Assembly (NCBI GenBank): GCA_036495095.1
Contig: DASXNK010000025.1
Location: forward strand, 1 to 56,144
Reading direction: 5' to 3'
Source: Candidatus Dormiibacterota bacterium
GTDB lineage: Bacteria > Chloroflexota > Dormibacteria > Aeolococcales > Aeolococcaceae
DNA length: 56,144 bases
Below are positions 41,319 to 50,698 of this stretch, piece after piece. The stretch's first letter is position 1; each line of letters opens with the position of its first letter. A program made the position numbers and the translations under genes. Under the pieces are notes generated by a model, which saw only the letters and a list, made by a program, of their open reading frames with translations, was not told the origin of the DNA and did no database searches.

Positions 41319-41399
41319 CGCTGCGCGACCCGGGACGGCGTTCTCCGCGCCTGTGAGAGAGTCGCTGGCGGACCGCGACCACGCGGAGGGAGGAGGACG

Positions 41400-42617
41400 A
41401 TGGACTTCGACGACACCCCCGACGAGGCCGCCTGGCGCGGCCGGGTGCGCGGCTTCCTCGAGGAGCACTCCGAGGAGGTGATCCGCGGTCGCGACCGCCA
41501 CACCGACGCCGCCGGGGCGGCGCCGCGGCAGCGCTGGCAGGCCACCCTCTACGACGCGGGATTCGTGGGCATCACCTGGCCGGTGGAGTACGGCGGCCAG
41601 GGGGGCACCCCGATGCAGCAGGTGATCGTCAACCAGGAGCTCTCCCGCGCCGGCAGCGCGCCGCTGGTGAACGGCATCGGCCTCGGCATGTGCGGGCCGA
41701 CGATCATCGCCCACGGCACCGAGGAGCAGAAGACGCGCTACCTCCGACCGCTGCTGCGCGGCGACGAGATCTGGTGCCAGCTCTTCAGCGAGCCCGCGGC
41801 GGGCAGCGACCTCGCCGGCCTGCAGACCCGCGCGGTGCGCGACGCCGACGGCTGGCGGATCCGCGGCCAGAAGGTGTGGACCAGCGCCGCTCAGTACTCC
41901 CGGTTCGGCCTGCTCATCGCCCGCACCGATCCCTCGCTGCCCAAGCACGCCGGCCTGAGCATGTTCCTCATCGACATGGAGCAGCCCGGGGTGACGGTGC
42001 GCCCGCTGCGCCAGATGACCGGCGACGCCCACTTCAACGAGGTCTTCTTCGACGACGCCCGCGTCCCCGCGGAGAACCTCGTCGGTGAGGAGGACGGGGG
42101 CTGGCGGGTGGCGATCACCACGCTGATGAACGAGCGCCTCGCCATCGGCGGCGGCGGCGCCGACCTCGGCTTCAGCATCGAGACCCTCACCCGCGACGCG
42201 GCCCGCCGGCTGCCCGGGCTGCCCGGCGACCAGCAGGCGCTGGTCCGGGAGCAGCTGGGTCGGGCGGTGGTGCTGGCGATGGCCCAGCGGTACACCGGCT
42301 ACCGGCGGCTCACCGCGCTGAGCCAGGGGCGGCTGCCCGGGCCGGAGGCGGCGGTGGGCAAGCTCTCGCTGGTCACCCTCGGGCAGCTCACCGCCGAGAT
42401 CGGGATGCGCCTGCTCGGCGACGACGCCGCCTTCGCCGCCGACGCCTCCGGCGACGACCGCTGGCAGTACGCGATGACGATGTTCCCCGGGCTGGCGATC
42501 GCCGGCGGCACCAACGAGATCCTGCGCAACATCGTCGGCGAGCGGGTCCTCGGCCTGCCCGGCGAGCCGCGCCCGGACAAGGGCGCGCCCGCCGCCGCCG
42601 AGGGGGCGCGGGCATGA
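41400..42617 (+). CDS. acyl-CoA dehydrogenase, large subunit-like
   Basis: 405 residues from the ATG at 41400, preceded by GGGAGGAGGA. FAD flavoprotein oxidising acyl-CoA to enoyl-CoA. GFVGITWPVEYGGQGG, CQLFSEPAAGSDLAGLQT, KVWTSAAQYSRFGLLIART, and a C-terminal AGGTNEILRNIVGERVLGLP are typical of actinobacterial FadE proteins. The usual YEGT Glu is replaced in AIAGGTNE, as in subunits of alpha2beta2 dehydrogenases. The next gene, overlapping by 4 bases, is a second, shorter acyl-CoA dehydrogenase, so a heteromeric enzyme like FadE28-FadE29 is likely. Substrate unknown. Confidence 0.93.
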   Translation: MDFDDTPDEAAWRGRVRGFLEEHSEEVIRGRDRHTDAAGAAPRQRWQATLYDAGFVGITWPVEYGGQGGTPMQQVIVNQELSRAGSAPLVNGIGLGMCGPTIIAHGTEEQKTRYLRPLLRGDEIWCQLFSEPAAGSDLAGLQTRAVRDADGWRIRGQKVWTSAAQYSRFGLLIARTDPSLPKHAGLSMFLIDMEQPGVTVRPLRQMTGDAHFNEVFFDDARVPAENLVGEEDGGWRVAITTLMNERLAIGGGGADLGFSIETLTRDAARRLPGLPGDQQALVREQLGRAVVLAMAQRYTGYRRLTALSQGRLPGPEAAVGKLSLVTLGQLTAEIGMRLLGDDAAFAADASGDDRWQYAMTMFPGLAIAGGTNEILRNIVGERVLGLPGEPRPDKGAPAAAEGARA

Positions 42618-43621
42618 ACTTCGCCCTCGACGAGCAGCAGCTTCTCCTCCAGCGCACCGCCCGCGAGTGGTTCGAGGCCCACGGCGGCCCCGCGGCGATG
42701 CGGCGCGCCCTCGACGGCGCCGCCCTCGACGACCACACCGCCGAGCTCGGCGCGGTGGGCTTCCTCGGCGTGCTCGTCACCGAGTCCCACGGGGGCAGCG
42801 GTCTCGAGGTGCTCGACCTCGCCGTCATCGCCGAGGAGGCGGGACGCACCCTGTCGAGCGCACCCCTGGTGAGCAGCGCCGGCTGGGCGAGCTCGCTGCT
42901 GCGCACCGCCGGCGGCGAGGCGGCAGCCTCCGCGCTCCGGGGGGTGGCCTCCGCCACCGAGCGCCTCGCCGTGGTCGAGGAGCCGGGCGCTCCGGTGGTC
43001 GGCGCCCTCGGCGCCACCGCGTTCCTCTCCGTCACGGAGTCCGGCCTGACCCTCGCGACCAGGTCGGAGGTGGAGCTCACCGAGCAGCCCCAGCTCGACC
43101 CCACCCGCGGCCTCGCCCGGGTGCGTGCCACCGGCGGCGAGCCGCTGGGGGCGCCGGCCGCCGGCGAGGTCGAGCGCGCCCGGCACGTCGCCGAGGTGGT
43201 GCTCGCCGCCGAGGACCTGGGGACCTCGGCCCGCTGCCTGGAGATGGCGGTGGAGTACGCCAAGCAGCGGGTCGCCTTCGGCCGGCCGATCGGCAGCTTC
43301 CAGGCGATCAAGCACCTGTGCGTCGACATGTTCGCCCAGGTCGAGCAGCTGCGCTCGCTGGTCTGGTACGCGGCCTGGTCCGCCGACCACGACCCCGCCC
43401 AGCTGCCGCTGGCGGCGAGCGCCGCCAAGGCGTACGCGGCGGGCGCGGTCGAGCTGTGCGCCTCGACCTGCATCCAGGTCCACGGCGGCATCGGCTTCAC
43501 CTGGGAGCACGACGCCCACCTCCACTGGCGCCGCGCCAAGGTCGACCGGGTGCTGCTCGGCGACGCCGCCCGGCATCACGCCCGGGTGGCCGAACTCGCC
43601 CTGGCCCGGGCCACCGCCTGA
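42614..43621 (+). CDS. acyl-CoA dehydrogenase, small subunit-like
   Basis: 335 residues, ATG overlapping the previous stop (ATGA). MNFALDEQQLLLQRTAREWF opens the N-terminal helical domain, LGAVGFLGVLVTESHGGSGL follows. The middle beta domain is shortened compared with full-length enzymes (about 380). The C-terminal domain has VEYAKQRVAFGRPIGSFQAI, KHLCVDMFAQVEQLR and IQVHGGIGFTWEHDAHLHWR. Together with the preceding gene it probably makes the two halves of a heterotetramer, each contributing to FAD sites. Role in lipid or sterol side-chain beta-oxidation is inferred from the family. Confidence 0.92.
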   Translation: MNFALDEQQLLLQRTAREWFEAHGGPAAMRRALDGAALDDHTAELGAVGFLGVLVTESHGGSGLEVLDLAVIAEEAGRTLSSAPLVSSAGWASSLLRTAGGEAAASALRGVASATERLAVVEEPGAPVVGALGATAFLSVTESGLTLATRSEVELTEQPQLDPTRGLARVRATGGEPLGAPAAGEVERARHVAEVVLAAEDLGTSARCLEMAVEYAKQRVAFGRPIGSFQAIKHLCVDMFAQVEQLRSLVWYAAWSADHDPAQLPLAASAAKAYAAGAVELCASTCIQVHGGIGFTWEHDAHLHWRRAKVDRVLLGDAARHHARVAELALARATA

Positions 43622-43649
43622 GTCGGCACCACCCTGGCACCATGGGGCC

Positions 43650-44024
43650 ATGGCTGCTCGACGCGACCTCTGGTGTCCCGCGCAGTGCGTGGAGGGCCGC
43701 TTCGAGGCACTCAACGCTCCTGTGATCGTGGGCCGTGACGGCCGCTACCTGACCCACGACGACCGGCGCGCCACCTACCGCTGCACGGTGTGCGGAGGCG
43801 TCGCCATCGACCTCGCCGCCGCGGCGCGCCAGATGCGCGACGAGGACGAGCCGGCGATGGTGACCCTCACCTGCCCAGGCTGCGCCGCGGTGATGCTGCC
43901 TCCCGAGGACGACCCCATGGCCACGATGGTCGAGTGCCCGGAGTGCGGCCAGCAGTTCAGCCCGGAGGAGGGAACCCTCCGGCTCCACGGCGGCGGGCTC
44001 GGCGACCAGTCGGCGTCGAACTGA
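43650..44024 (+). CDS. zinc-ribbon protein of unknown function
   Basis: 124 residues from the ATG at 43650. Three CxxC pairs, YRCTVCGG, LTCPGCAA and ECPECGQQF, plus an N-terminal WCPAQC pair, suggest one or two structural zinc ribbons. The rest is polar. No family recognised. It lies 2 bases before the phosphoesterase start, so the two are co-transcribed. CACCAT six bases before the ATG might be a -10. Confidence 0.7.
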   Translation: MAARRDLWCPAQCVEGRFEALNAPVIVGRDGRYLTHDDRRATYRCTVCGGVAIDLAAAARQMRDEDEPAMVTLTCPGCAAVMLPPEDDPMATMVECPECGQQFSPEEGTLRLHGGGLGDQSASN

Positions 44025-44026
44025 AC

Positions 44027-44848
44027 GTGCCCAGGCCGCTGCTGGTGGTCGGCGACGTCCAGGGCGACGCCGAGCGGCTGACCGAGGCGCTGGCGGGCTA
44101 CCCCGAGGACGACGTCGACACCGTGTTCCTCGGCGACTTCTTCCAGGGCGGGCCTCCGGGGGCGGGCGGCGGCGCCGCCGCGGCGCGCATCGCCCGGGGG
44201 CGTCACCACAGCCTCAGCATCCTCGGCAACCACGACCTGCTGCTGCTCAGCGTGCTCGAGGAGGTGCGCCTCGGCCGCACCCCGGAGGCGGTGCTCAACG
44301 GCGACCGCCGCTCCCTCGCCGAGGTGTGGCTGTGGCGCCGGGGCGACTGGGCCGACCTGCGCGCCGTCGCCGACGACCCCGGGCTCGAGGCCTGGCTGCG
44401 CGCCCTGCCGCTGATGCTCCGGCTCGACGACGGCACCCTGGTGCAGCACTGCGACGACGACGCCTACGCGCGCCTGGGCGACGACGTCGACACCGTGAAC
44501 GCCCGTGCCCGCGAGGCGCTCACCGAGCCGGGCGGGGCGTGGACGGTGTTCTGGCACACCGTCGGCCGCCGCGCCTTCGACGACGACGACGCCCGGCTCG
44601 AGCGGCACCTCGCCCGCTTCGGCGCCCGCAGGATGGTGCACGGGCACACCCCCCACCGCGGCGACCGCCCGTCGGCGCGCCACGGCGGCCGGATCTGGGG
44701 CTTCGACGGCTGCTTCAGCCGCTTCTGGAACGAGGACGGCAGCGGCGCCGGTCCGATCGGCGCGACGGTGGCGCTGCTTCCCGCCTTCGACGGGGCGGCG
44801 GCGCCGGAGCGGTCCGCAGCGCGCGATCCGCGAGAATCCCCGGCGTGA
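44027..44848 (+). CDS. metallophosphoesterase (PPP/ApaH-like)
   Basis: 273 residues from the GTG at 44027. The calcineurin-type metal motifs appear in order: LLVVGDVQGDAERL (usually GDxHG), VFLGDFFQGGPP (GDxxDRG type), ILGNHDLLLLSV (GNHD), LVQHCDDDAY, and MVHGHTPHRGD (GHTP). It would hydrolyse phosphoester or dinucleotide polyphosphates with two metals. The first motif has Gln where His is normal (GDVQGD), as in some ApaH relatives. It overlaps the VOC gene by 4 bases. Confidence 0.9.
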   Translation: MPRPLLVVGDVQGDAERLTEALAGYPEDDVDTVFLGDFFQGGPPGAGGGAAAARIARGRHHSLSILGNHDLLLLSVLEEVRLGRTPEAVLNGDRRSLAEVWLWRRGDWADLRAVADDPGLEAWLRALPLMLRLDDGTLVQHCDDDAYARLGDDVDTVNARAREALTEPGGAWTVFWHTVGRRAFDDDDARLERHLARFGARRMVHGHTPHRGDRPSARHGGRIWGFDGCFSRFWNEDGSGAGPIGATVALLPAFDGAAAPERSAARDPRESPA

Positions 44849-45384
44849 CCTCCACCCCCGCTCCCGACCCCGCCGCCGACGGCGCTCTGCTCGCCGGGAT
44901 CGACGCCGTCTTCGACCATGCCGCCCACGCCGCGCACCGCATCCGCGACCTGCTGCCGCTCTACGGCGACCTGCTCGGCGGCCGCTTCCGCAGCGGCGGC
45001 GACAACCAGCGCGCCGGCTACCGGGTGGTGCAGCTCGGCTTCCGCGACGGCACCAGGGTGGAGTTGATGGAGCCGCTCGCCGGCTCGACCTTCTTCGAGC
45101 GCTTCTTCGCCGGTCGCCCGGCCGGAGGCCTCCACCATCTGACCTTCAAGGTGCCGGACATCCGAGCGGCGCTGCGCCGGGTGGAGGAGCTGGGCCTCAC
45201 CGCGACCGGGGTCAACTTCGAGAACCCCGACTGGCAGGAGCTCTTCGTGCACCCGCGGCTGGCCCACGGCGCGCTGATCCAGCTCGCCCAGCCCGGCCCC
45301 AACCCCTGGGGGAGCGCGGGCCTCGGCCTCGAGGACGTCCTCGCCGGGCGTGGCCCGGGCGGCGACGGCCGGCCCAGCCCCTGA
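44845..45384 (+). CDS. VOC-superfamily protein (glyoxalase/methylmalonyl-CoA epimerase-like)
   Basis: 179 residues from the GTG at 44845 (GTGA overlap). Two beta-alpha-beta-beta-beta units: DHAAHAAHRIRDLLPLYGDL with QLGFRDGTRVELMEPL, then GLHHLTFKVPDIRAALRRVE with WQELFVHPRLAHGALIQLAQ. The His and Glu positions (DHAAH, VELME, HHLTF, ELFVHP) would make a VOC metal site. Methylmalonyl-CoA epimerase or a dioxygenase-like role is possible. Location among acyl-CoA genes favours the former. Confidence 0.85.
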   Translation: MTSTPAPDPAADGALLAGIDAVFDHAAHAAHRIRDLLPLYGDLLGGRFRSGGDNQRAGYRVVQLGFRDGTRVELMEPLAGSTFFERFFAGRPAGGLHHLTFKVPDIRAALRRVEELGLTATGVNFENPDWQELFVHPRLAHGALIQLAQPGPNPWGSAGLGLEDVLAGRGPGGDGRPSP

Positions 45385-45401
45385 GCGGCCGGAACCGGGG
45401 G

Positions 45402-45893
45402 ATGCGGCGGCTGCTGACGAACAGCTTCGGCTTCACATCAAACTGCTGGGTGTGCGAGCCCACCAACCCGGTGGGGCTGCACGTCCCCTTCCACCACGAC
45501 GACGAGGCCCACACCGTGACCGCCACGCTCCGCCTCGACGCCAACCACTCCGGCGCGCCGCACCTGGTGCACGGCGGGCTGCTCGCCGCCCTCTGCGACG
45601 ACGCCATGGCCTGGGCGTCGATCGCCGAGGCGCACCGGTTCGCGCTCACCGCCGAGACCCGGCTGAACTACCTCGTCCCGGTGCCGGTCGACCAGGAGAT
45701 CTCGGTGACCGCGCGGCTGATCGGCCGCCACGGGCGCCAGCTCTGGCTGATGGCCGAGGTGCGCAGCGGCGACACCGTGTGCGTCCGCGCCGAGTCCCGT
45801 GCCACCGTGATGGGCGGCGAGCTGGCCCTCGACGCCGGGGTCAGCACCGGCGCCGACGGGACTGTCCCCGACACCGATGGCCGAACGGAGTGA
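45402..45893 (+). CDS. hotdog-fold (PaaI-like) thioesterase
   Basis: 163 residues from the ATG at 45402, 17 bases after the VOC stop. SNCWVCEPTNPVGLHVPFHH starts the domain. HLVHGGLLAALCDDAMAWAS is the HGG-helix with the acidic residue used for thioester hydrolysis. ETRLNYLVPVPVDQEISVTA and LIGRHGRQLWLMAEVR complete the fold. This is the second PaaI-like gene in the window (the other is at 29446). It ends the acyl-CoA cluster and may release free acids from CoA. Confidence 0.9.
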   Translation: MRRLLTNSFGFTSNCWVCEPTNPVGLHVPFHHDDEAHTVTATLRLDANHSGAPHLVHGGLLAALCDDAMAWASIAEAHRFALTAETRLNYLVPVPVDQEISVTARLIGRHGRQLWLMAEVRSGDTVCVRAESRATVMGGELALDAGVSTGADGTVPDTDGRTE

Positions 45894-46019
45894 ACAGAGC
45901 TAACGTACTTATCGCGTCATATGCGTGCAAGAGAGTTATTGTCCCGTACGCACCGAAACTCGATTGGGCCGAACGCCAACAAACGTCCTGAACGCGTCGA
46001 ACTTCGTGCGCTAACGTTG

Positions 46020-46047
46020 TTGACTGAGACCGCACCTGGTGTATGTT
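46020..46047 (+). promoter_or_regulatory. promoter of the Gly/His-rich secreted protein, in a low-GC island
   Basis: TTGACT (46020-46025), 16-base spacer, TATGTT (46042-46047). The whole stretch 45894-46060 is the least GC-rich in the window, and CTAACGT occurs twice (45900 and 46011). AGGAAGGG follows before the start codons. Confidence 0.6.
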
Positions 46048-46094
46048 TGGACTACTTCATCAGCTTGTGGCGGGCTCAGGAAGGGATGCCAAAC

Positions 46095-46418
46095 ATGCGT
46101 CTGCGTTCGTCCAAGCTCGCTCTGGCCGTGGTCGCCTTCACGGCCACCGGGACCATGGCAGTGACCACCACCACGGCGTTCGCCTCGAGCCACCACGGCG
46201 GCTCGACCAAGACGACCGTCAAGGGCAACGGCAACTGCACCGTGGTCAACAGCAGTCACGTCACCTGCAACGTGTCCAAGCACAACGGGCATGGTGGCAA
46301 CGGTGGCAACTGGCACGGCGGCCACGGCGGTCGCAACGATCCCGGTCTCGGACACGGCCTCGAGGACGTGGTCGCCGGTGTCGGCGACATCCTCGGCGGT
46401 CTGCTCGGCGGCCTCTAA
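46095..46418 (+). CDS. exported Gly/His/Asn-rich protein
   Basis: 107 residues from the ATG at 46095, at 9-base spacing from AGGAAGGG; the ATG at 46086 would sit right on the Shine-Dalgarno. MRLRSSKLALAVVAFTATGT through AFA is a signal peptide of about 30 residues. The mature chain has NGNCTVVNSSHVTCNVS with two Cys, a His/Gly tract (KHNGHGGNGGNWHGGHGG) and a hydrophobic end (GVGDILGGLLGGL). It resembles small actinobacterial surface peptides in style, but I recognise no family. It has its own promoter in a low-GC region and a terminator. Confidence 0.75.
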   Translation: MRLRSSKLALAVVAFTATGTMAVTTTTAFASSHHGGSTKTTVKGNGNCTVVNSSHVTCNVSKHNGHGGNGGNWHGGHGGRNDPGLGHGLEDVVAGVGDILGGLLGGL

Positions 46419-46466
46419 GACCATCTGACATACGCGGTCCGGCCGGGCCGCGTCAGACCCTCCGCA

Positions 46467-46492
46467 CACGCCCGCCTCCAGACGCGGGCGTG
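46467..46492 (+). terminator. hairpin terminator after the Gly/His-rich protein
   Basis: CACGCCCGC (46467-46475) pairs perfectly with GCGGGCGTG (46484-46492) around an 8-base loop, about 50 bases after the stop. No T-tract. Confidence 0.55.
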
Positions 46493-46569
46493 CACGTGAC
46501 CCTGGCGGGGGTGACGGTCAGCCCACGCGCCGTCATCCCCGCCCACTCTCCTCACGCGAGCAACTGCAC

Positions 46570-47217
46570 ATGATCACCTCCCGTTCCACCGCCGCCGCCC
46601 TGGCCGGCACCGCGCTCGCCGGCCTGCTGGCCGCCTGCGGCTCCGGCGGGGCGACCGCCTCCGGATACAGCCCGCTGACCGCCTCCACGCCGTCGCCGGA
46701 CGCCACCGTCGATCCGATGCAGGGTCCCGCACAGCTCATCCCCGCGGCGACGCAGGGTCCGGCGGGACAGCCCGCGCAGCCCGGACAGGCCGGCCAGCCC
46801 GCGAAGGTGGTCACTCCTGCCCAGGCGAAGGCGCCCGACTACAGCGCGCTCTCGCGCAGCTTCGTCGCCCTCCGCAACCAGGACAGCCAGGGGCTGGCGG
46901 CGATCAAGGGACAGACCTCGAACAGCGACCTCGAGGTCGACAAGCGGCTGATGGCACAGGCGGCCTCCATCTTCAGCAACTACGCGCAGCAGCTGCGTGC
47001 GCTGCCCTGGCCCGCCAGCCTGACCAACGACGCCAACGCCCTGGTCAGCGCCGTGGCCACGGTGCAGTGGACCTTCGTGCAGGCCTCGCAGGTCGCGAGC
47101 TTCAACGACCTCGGCCCCTGGCTGCAGAAGCTCATCGACACCGAGGACGCCCAGCTCACCGCCACCAACGTCGTCGAGAACGACCTCCACCTGCCGCTCT
47201 CGACGCCCCGCCCGTAA
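46570..47217 (+). CDS. putative lipoprotein
   Basis: 215 residues from the ATG at 46570. The N-terminal ALAGTALAGLLAACGSGG is a lipobox (LAAC, lipidated C23). A Pro/Gln/Gly-rich spacer of about 60 residues follows. The C-terminal domain (about 90-210) is helical (YSALSRSFVALRNQDSQGLA, ASIFSNYAQQLRALPWP, VATVQWTFVQASQVASF). Layout suggests a tethered helical bundle on the outer face of the membrane. No function assigned. It converges with argH, ending 3 bases before that stop. Confidence 0.8.
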   Translation: MITSRSTAAALAGTALAGLLAACGSGGATASGYSPLTASTPSPDATVDPMQGPAQLIPAATQGPAGQPAQPGQAGQPAKVVTPAQAKAPDYSALSRSFVALRNQDSQGLAAIKGQTSNSDLEVDKRLMAQAASIFSNYAQQLRALPWPASLTNDANALVSAVATVQWTFVQASQVASFNDLGPWLQKLIDTEDAQLTATNVVENDLHLPLSTPRP

Positions 47218-47220
47218 CCT

Positions 47221-48845
47221 CTAGCGGCGCGCCGCGGCGCCCACCTCGCGCATCCTCTGGGTCTGCTTGGCGAGCACCGGAACCATCCGCCGTGTCTTGG
47301 CGACCATCGCCGCGGCACGCACCAGCTGCCGTGACACCATCCGCGGGCCCGGGCCGCCGGGCACCTCGCGGCGGCGCAGGCTGCGCTCGGTGTCGAAGAG
47401 CTCGGTGACCTCGGGGGCGATGCGCGGGTCGATCGCCGCCCAGTCGGCGGCGCTCAGCTCGGCGAGGGTGCGCCCGGCGCGCTGCGACACCCGCACCGCG
47501 CCACCGACGATCCTGTGGGCCTCGCGGAAGGGCACGCCGCGCACCACCAGCCACTCGGCGACGTCGGTGGCCATCAGCAGCGGGTCGGAGGCTGCCTGCG
47601 CCATCGCCTCGACGTCGAATTGGACGACCCTGACCACATCGGTGAGCATCTCCACCGCGGCCTGGGCGGTGTCGACGGCGTCGAAGATCGCCTCCTTGTC
47701 CTCCTGGAGGTCGCGGTTGTAGGCAAGCGGCAGCCCCTTGAGGGTGGTGAGCAGGGACACCAGCGCGCCGGTGACCCGCCCGGTGCGGCCGCGGATGAGC
47801 TCGAGGACGTCGGGGTTCTTCTTCTGCGGCATCAGGCTGGAGCCGGTCGCGTAGGCGTCGGGAAGCTCCGCGTAGCCGAACTCGGTCGAGGTCCAGAGCA
47901 CCAGCTCCTCGGCGAAGCGGGAGAGGTGGACCATGAGCAGGGCGCAGGCGCCGACGATCTCCACCGCGAAGTCGCGGTCGCTCACCGCGTCGAGGCTGTT
48001 GGCGCTGACGTGGTCGAAGCCCAGCTCCTGGGCGACGACCCGGCGGTTGATCGGCAGGGTGGTGGCGGCGAGCGCGCCGCTGCCGAGCGGGAGCACGTCG
48101 CAGCGGTCGTGGCAGTCCTGCAGCCGCTCGATGTCGCGCTGGAGCATCTCCACGTAGGCGAGCAGGTGATGGGCGAGCGACACCACCTGGGCGCGCTGCA
48201 TGTGGGTGTAGCCGGGCAGCGCGGTGAGGCGGTGCTCCTGGGCGCGGCGCGCCAGCTGCTCCTGCAGCGAGGCGATGGCGAGCATCAGCTCGCGGCACAC
48301 CCGCTTGCCGTAGAGGCGCAGGTCGGTGGCCACCTGGTCGTTGCGGCTGCGCGCGGTGTGCAGCTTGCCGGCGACGTCGCCCACCTTCTCGAAGAGGCGG
48401 CGCTCGATCGCCATGTGGATGTCCTCGTCGCCCTCGTCGAAGACGAACTCGCCCCTGTCGAGCTCGCGCTTGATGTCGCGGAGCCCGGCGTCGATCGCCT
48501 TCTGCTCGTCGCGGGTGAGCAGCTCGATGGTGCGGAGCATGCGCGCGTGCGCCTGCGAGCCGAGGATGTCCTCGGGGTAGAGCCGGCGGTCGACCGGCAG
48601 CGAGGTGGTGAACTCCTCGACCCGGCGCGCGGTGCGGCCGGCGAAGCGTCCCGACCAGGCCTTCTCGGCGACCCGCGGGGGCGGCGGCGGCGGCTCCGCC
48701 TCGGCGGCCACCGGGGCGGGGGGCAGCGGCGGAGGCGCGGCTGCGCGGGTGCGGCGCCGGCGCGGCGCGGCCGGGGTGCGGGGCTCGGGGAGCTCGCGCT
48801 CCTGCCCCTCCTCCACCCCGGCGCCGACGACGCGGATGCCCCGGG

Positions 48846-48849
<4 letters not shown>
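47221..48849 (-). CDS. argH: argininosuccinate lyase with N-terminal extension
   Basis: 542 residues from the GTG at 48849, overlapping the argG stop (GTGA). It splits argininosuccinate into arginine and fumarate. The conserved protein begins near residue 63 (KAWSGRFAGRTARRVEEF) and includes ARSRNDQVATDLRLY, GYTHMQRAQ, the catalytic-loop GSSLMPQKKNPDVLEL and AYNRDLQEDKE. ArgH is normally about 460-470 residues. The first 60 or so here are a Pro/Arg/Ala low-complexity segment with PPPPPP. No later ATG or GTG next to the conserved start gives a clean alternative. It ends the arg operon. Confidence 0.95.
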
Positions 48850-50134
<1,285 letters not shown>

Positions 50135-50135
<1 letters not shown>

Positions 50136-50698
50136 CAGGGGACCTCCTCGGGAGCACTTGTGGCCGCGGAGACCCCGCGCCGGCCGAGCATCGACTGCAG
50201 ACGGGTCCTCAGCTCCTCCGCCGGCACCGGGCCGCGGGCGACGACCAGCACGGTGTCGTCGCCGGCGACGGTGCCGGCGACCTCGTCGAAGCGGGCGCCG
50301 TCGATGGCGGCGGCGACCAGCGGTGCGGTGCTCGGGCGGGTGCGCAGGACCCCGAGGACGCCGACGAACTCCACCCCGCGCACGTGCTCGCGGAGCACGT
50401 TGCGGAGACGGGCGTTGACCGAGCCCTCGGCCTCGGCGAGGGGGGCGATGTAGCGCAGCCCCTCGCCGCCGGCGACCCGGGCGAGGCCGAGCTCGCGCAG
50501 GTCGCGGCTGACCGTCGCCTGGGTGACCTCGAGGCCACGCCCGCGCAGCCCCGCCACCACCTCCTCCTGGGTGCGGATCGCCCGGCCGCCGACCAGGTCG
50601 AGGATCGCCTGCTGGCGCTCCGCCTTCCCGGGGACGCGGGCCCGGCGTGCCGGGACCGCAGCGGTCACGGCACCGGGACGGGCGATCCGGGTGGTCAC
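50135..50698 (-). CDS. argR: arginine repressor ArgR
   Basis: 187 residues from the GTG at 50698 (GTGA overlap with argD). The N-terminal winged helix has IRTQEEVVAGLRGRGLEVTQ and ATVSRDLRELGLARV, the signature of ArgR. The C-terminal oligomerisation/arginine-binding domain includes VLVVARGPVPAEELRTRLQS; the acidic arginine-binding motif GTVAGDDTVLVV is present. About 25 extra basic residues at the N-terminus are unusual. Being inside the operon it would regulate itself. It probably binds near the argC promoter. Confidence 0.95.
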
